Assembly: GCA_030049455.1 (NCBI GenBank)
Contig: JASIKV010000302.1
Location: 1 to 6,054 of the forward strand
DNA: 6,054 bases
Direction: 5' to 3'
Source of the DNA: Terriglobia bacterium
Lineage (GTDB): Bacteria > Acidobacteriota > Terriglobia > UBA7540
Part shown: piece by piece, positions 4,775-6,054 of the stretch
Layout: every line of letters begins with the position of its first letter
How positions within the stretch are numbered: the stretch's first letter is position 1
Notes under the pieces: generated by a model
What the model was told of the DNA's origin: nothing
The model's input: the letters and a program-made list of their open reading frames with translations, nothing else
Databases searched by the model: none
Translations under genes and position numbers: made by a program

Positions 4775-5989
4775 TTACTGAAGCAGCTTCAGGACGGCCT
4801 GCTCGTTGGTATTGGCCTGCGCCAGGGCGGCGATGCCCGTCTGTTCGAGCACCTGGTATTCGGACAGGTTGGCCACCACCGTGCCCATGTTGGCATCCTG
4901 AATGCCGCTCAACGAACTGGAAAGGTTCTGTGAGGTGTTGTTGATAACGTCGACCGCGGCGTTCATCTGGTTGATGCCCGAACCGATGGCGCCACGGTCC
5001 GCAGCGACGCTGGCAATGGCCGCTTCAATGCTGGTCAGCGCGGATTGAGCGTCAGCGGAAGTGTTCAAATCAGCCGCAGCCGTGCCGCCGGCCAAATCGG
5101 TGACGCCGCCGGAAAAGCCGCCGGAGGTATCGGTGATCGAGGTGCTGACGGCAATGGAGTTTCCGTCCGTGCCCGGAAGCGCCGCCTGGATCGTGGCCGA
5201 TCCGCCATTCACGCTGGAAATCTGCGCGGCGCTGTTTTCCACGGTGGCGGCGCTATAGGTTGTGCCCGCGCCACCCGTGCCATTGACGGCCGCTTGCAGG
5301 TTGTCCAGCGTGTTCTGAACGGAGGAGCCGATGACCACCTGATTCGCTGTGGTGGCCACCAAATCGCTCGCCGCTGCCACGAAGGTGTAGGTATCGGTGC
5401 CAATCGTGACGGTATCACCTGAGGCTGGTTGGGCGGTCAGGTCGAGTGTGGCGCTGGCGTAGGTGCCCAGGCCGATGGCGCCGGCGGACAAGGTTGGCAT
5501 ATTTACGGAAATCGTGGGATCGACAGCGTCGCTGGCTGATCCGTCACTGAGGAACACTGACAGTGAGGAGCCTGTGAACACCGGTGTGTTGTTGTAGGTG
5601 GTGTTGGAGCCGATTTGGTTGATTTCGTTGGTGATGGAAGTGAATTCATTTTGCAGCGCCTGCTGCTGGGCGGTGGTCAGTCCGGCGTTGCCTGCTTCCG
5701 TGGCCAGTGTGACCGCGCGGTTGAGCAGGCTGGTCACCTGGCTCAGCGCGCCGTCGGCGGTCTGCAGCAGGCCCACGCCGTCCGTGACGTTCTGCGCGGA
5801 CTGCGTCAAAGCTGAAATATTGGCCTGCAAACCGTCGGCAATGGACAAGCCGGCCGGATCATCCGCGCCGGAATTGATCTTCGAGCCCGAAGACAATTGA
5901 AACAAGGTGTTCTGAAGATCACTGTTGGTCACTGACAATTGGTTCTCCGCCACCAAAGCAGGAATGTTGCTGAGAATAGTGAGTCCCAT
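4775..5989 (-). CDS. fliC: Flagellin (filament subunit)
   Basis: A 404-residue flagellin. The N-terminal D0/D1 region (1-140) has the standard pattern LSSGSKINSGADDPAGLSIA (32-51), then NVTDGVGLLQTADGALSQV and LLNRAVTLATEAGN. The C-terminal D1/D0 region (about 312-404) contains DRGAIGSGINQMN, LSSSLSGIQDANMG and the ending NEQAVLKLLQ. Between them, residues about 181-304 form a beta-rich variable domain with GDTVTIGTDTYTFVAAASDL and TLDNLQAAVNG. It has no cysteine and only four Lys/Arg. It is exported unfolded through the flagellar type III channel with FliS as chaperone and polymerises under the FliD cap. The ATG at 5989 is well placed behind AGGAGG. It is the first gene of the visible minus-strand unit; its promoter is probably past the right edge. 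Confidence 0.97.
   Translation of the reverse strand: MGLTILSNIPALVAENQLSVTNSDLQNTLFQLSSGSKINSGADDPAGLSIADGLQANISALTQSAQNVTDGVGLLQTADGALSQVTSLLNRAVTLATEAGNAGLTTAQQQALQNEFTSITNEINQIGSNTTYNNTPVFTGSSLSVFLSDGSASDAVDPTISVNMPTLSAGAIGLGTYASATLDLTAQPASGDTVTIGTDTYTFVAAASDLVATTANQVVIGSSVQNTLDNLQAAVNGTGGAGTTYSAATVENSAAQISSVNGGSATIQAALPGTDGNSIAVSTSITDTSGGFSGGVTDLAGGTAAADLNTSADAQSALTSIEAAIASVAADRGAIGSGINQMNAAVDVINNTSQNLSSSLSGIQDANMGTVVANLSEYQVLEQTGIAALAQANTNEQAVLKLLQ
5078..5449 (-). other. Flagellin variable (surface) domain, phage-tail-like module
   Basis: Codons for about residues 181-304 of the flagellin. The run GDTVTIGTDTYTFV, followed by an 'IG.S...TLDNL.AAVNG..GAGTTYS' segment and a 'GT.GN.IA' segment ending in LAGGT, recalls a small beta/alpha module I associate with phage tail and fibre proteins. 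The link is from memory of the pattern, not from a search. It sits where flagellins carry their exposed, fast-changing domains. Confidence 0.5.
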
Positions 5990-5995
5990 GAGGTT

Positions 5996-6001
5996 CCTCC
6001 T
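5996..6001 (-). promoter_or_regulatory. Flagellin ribosome binding site
   Basis: AGGAGG on the minus strand, 6 bases before the ATG at 5989: a full-consensus site at optimal spacing, as expected for a very highly translated gene. Confidence 0.85.
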
Positions 6002-6025
6002 CTCGAATTTTGGGTTCCCGTTTAG

Positions 6026-6044
6026 GGCCGCAGAACCTGTGGCC
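6026..6044 (+). other. Inverted repeat in the region upstream of flagellin
   Basis: Arms 6026-6033 and 6037-6044 pair over 8 bp around a 3-base loop, with one G-U wobble in plus-strand RNA and one A-C mismatch in minus-strand RNA. No T run follows on either strand, so it does not look like a terminator. It lies about 40 bases before the flagellin ATG and could be leader structure or a protein-binding dyad. Confidence 0.35.
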
Positions 6045-6054
6045 GTGCGCAGCG

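Noticed and set aside
6005..6025. TAAA at 6024-6021 (minus strand) as the -35 of a sigma28 flagellin promoter.
   Set aside because: At the required spacing there is no GCCGATAA-like -10, and the site would fall on the ribosome binding region. The real promoter is more likely past the right edge.

Overview
The window looks like a piece of a moderately GC-rich bacterial chromosome with a late flagellar gene cluster. I infer Acidobacteriota (Terriglobia-like). The reasons are the YVTN-type beta-propeller protein with a Gly-Pro-rich C-terminal loop, the Ser/Thr-rich N-terminal extension on FliD, and the RsbW/RsbV-type regulators. No rRNA or other phylogenetic marker is present, so the assignment rests on protein style alone.

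Left part, plus strand: the 3' end of a secreted-type YVTN beta-propeller gene (2-865) is followed by a short intergenic stretch with a well-formed sigma70-type promoter (949-977). This promoter drives a two-gene partner-switching unit: an RsbW-like GHKL anti-sigma/serine kinase (1011-1496) and an RsbV/SpoIIAA-like STAS anti-sigma-factor antagonist (1465-1824). The two overlap by 32 bases. The order is kinase first, opposite to the rsbV-rsbW and spoIIAA-spoIIAB order of Bacillus.

Middle, convergent junction (1825-2005): there is no clear terminator. Two mutually antisense small reading frames compete here. One is a 63-codon minus-strand frame with an excellent Shine-Dalgarno sequence just after fliS. 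The other is a 40-codon plus-strand frame whose ATG overlaps the rsbV stop. At most one is likely to be real.

Right part, minus strand, read right to left: flagellin (5989-4775), a strong intercistronic hairpin/terminator (4751-4728), flaG (4703-4380), a candidate sigma28 promoter (4339-4313), fliD (4251-2416) and fliS (2419-2006). fliD and fliS overlap by ATGA. This is the filament module: FliC is the filament subunit, FliD the cap, FliS the flagellin export chaperone, and FlaG a modulator of filament length. The hairpin and the internal sigma28 promoter suggest that flagellin is transcribed separately from, and probably more strongly than, the fliD-fliS part.

Most unusual points: FliD has no lysine and no cysteine in 611 residues and only two arginines, which sit at equivalent places in two 90-residue tandem repeats. 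The flagellin carries a variable domain resembling one I associate with phage tail/fibre proteins. The promoter and terminator layout of the flagellar unit is also notable. I see no clearly new multi-gene system.
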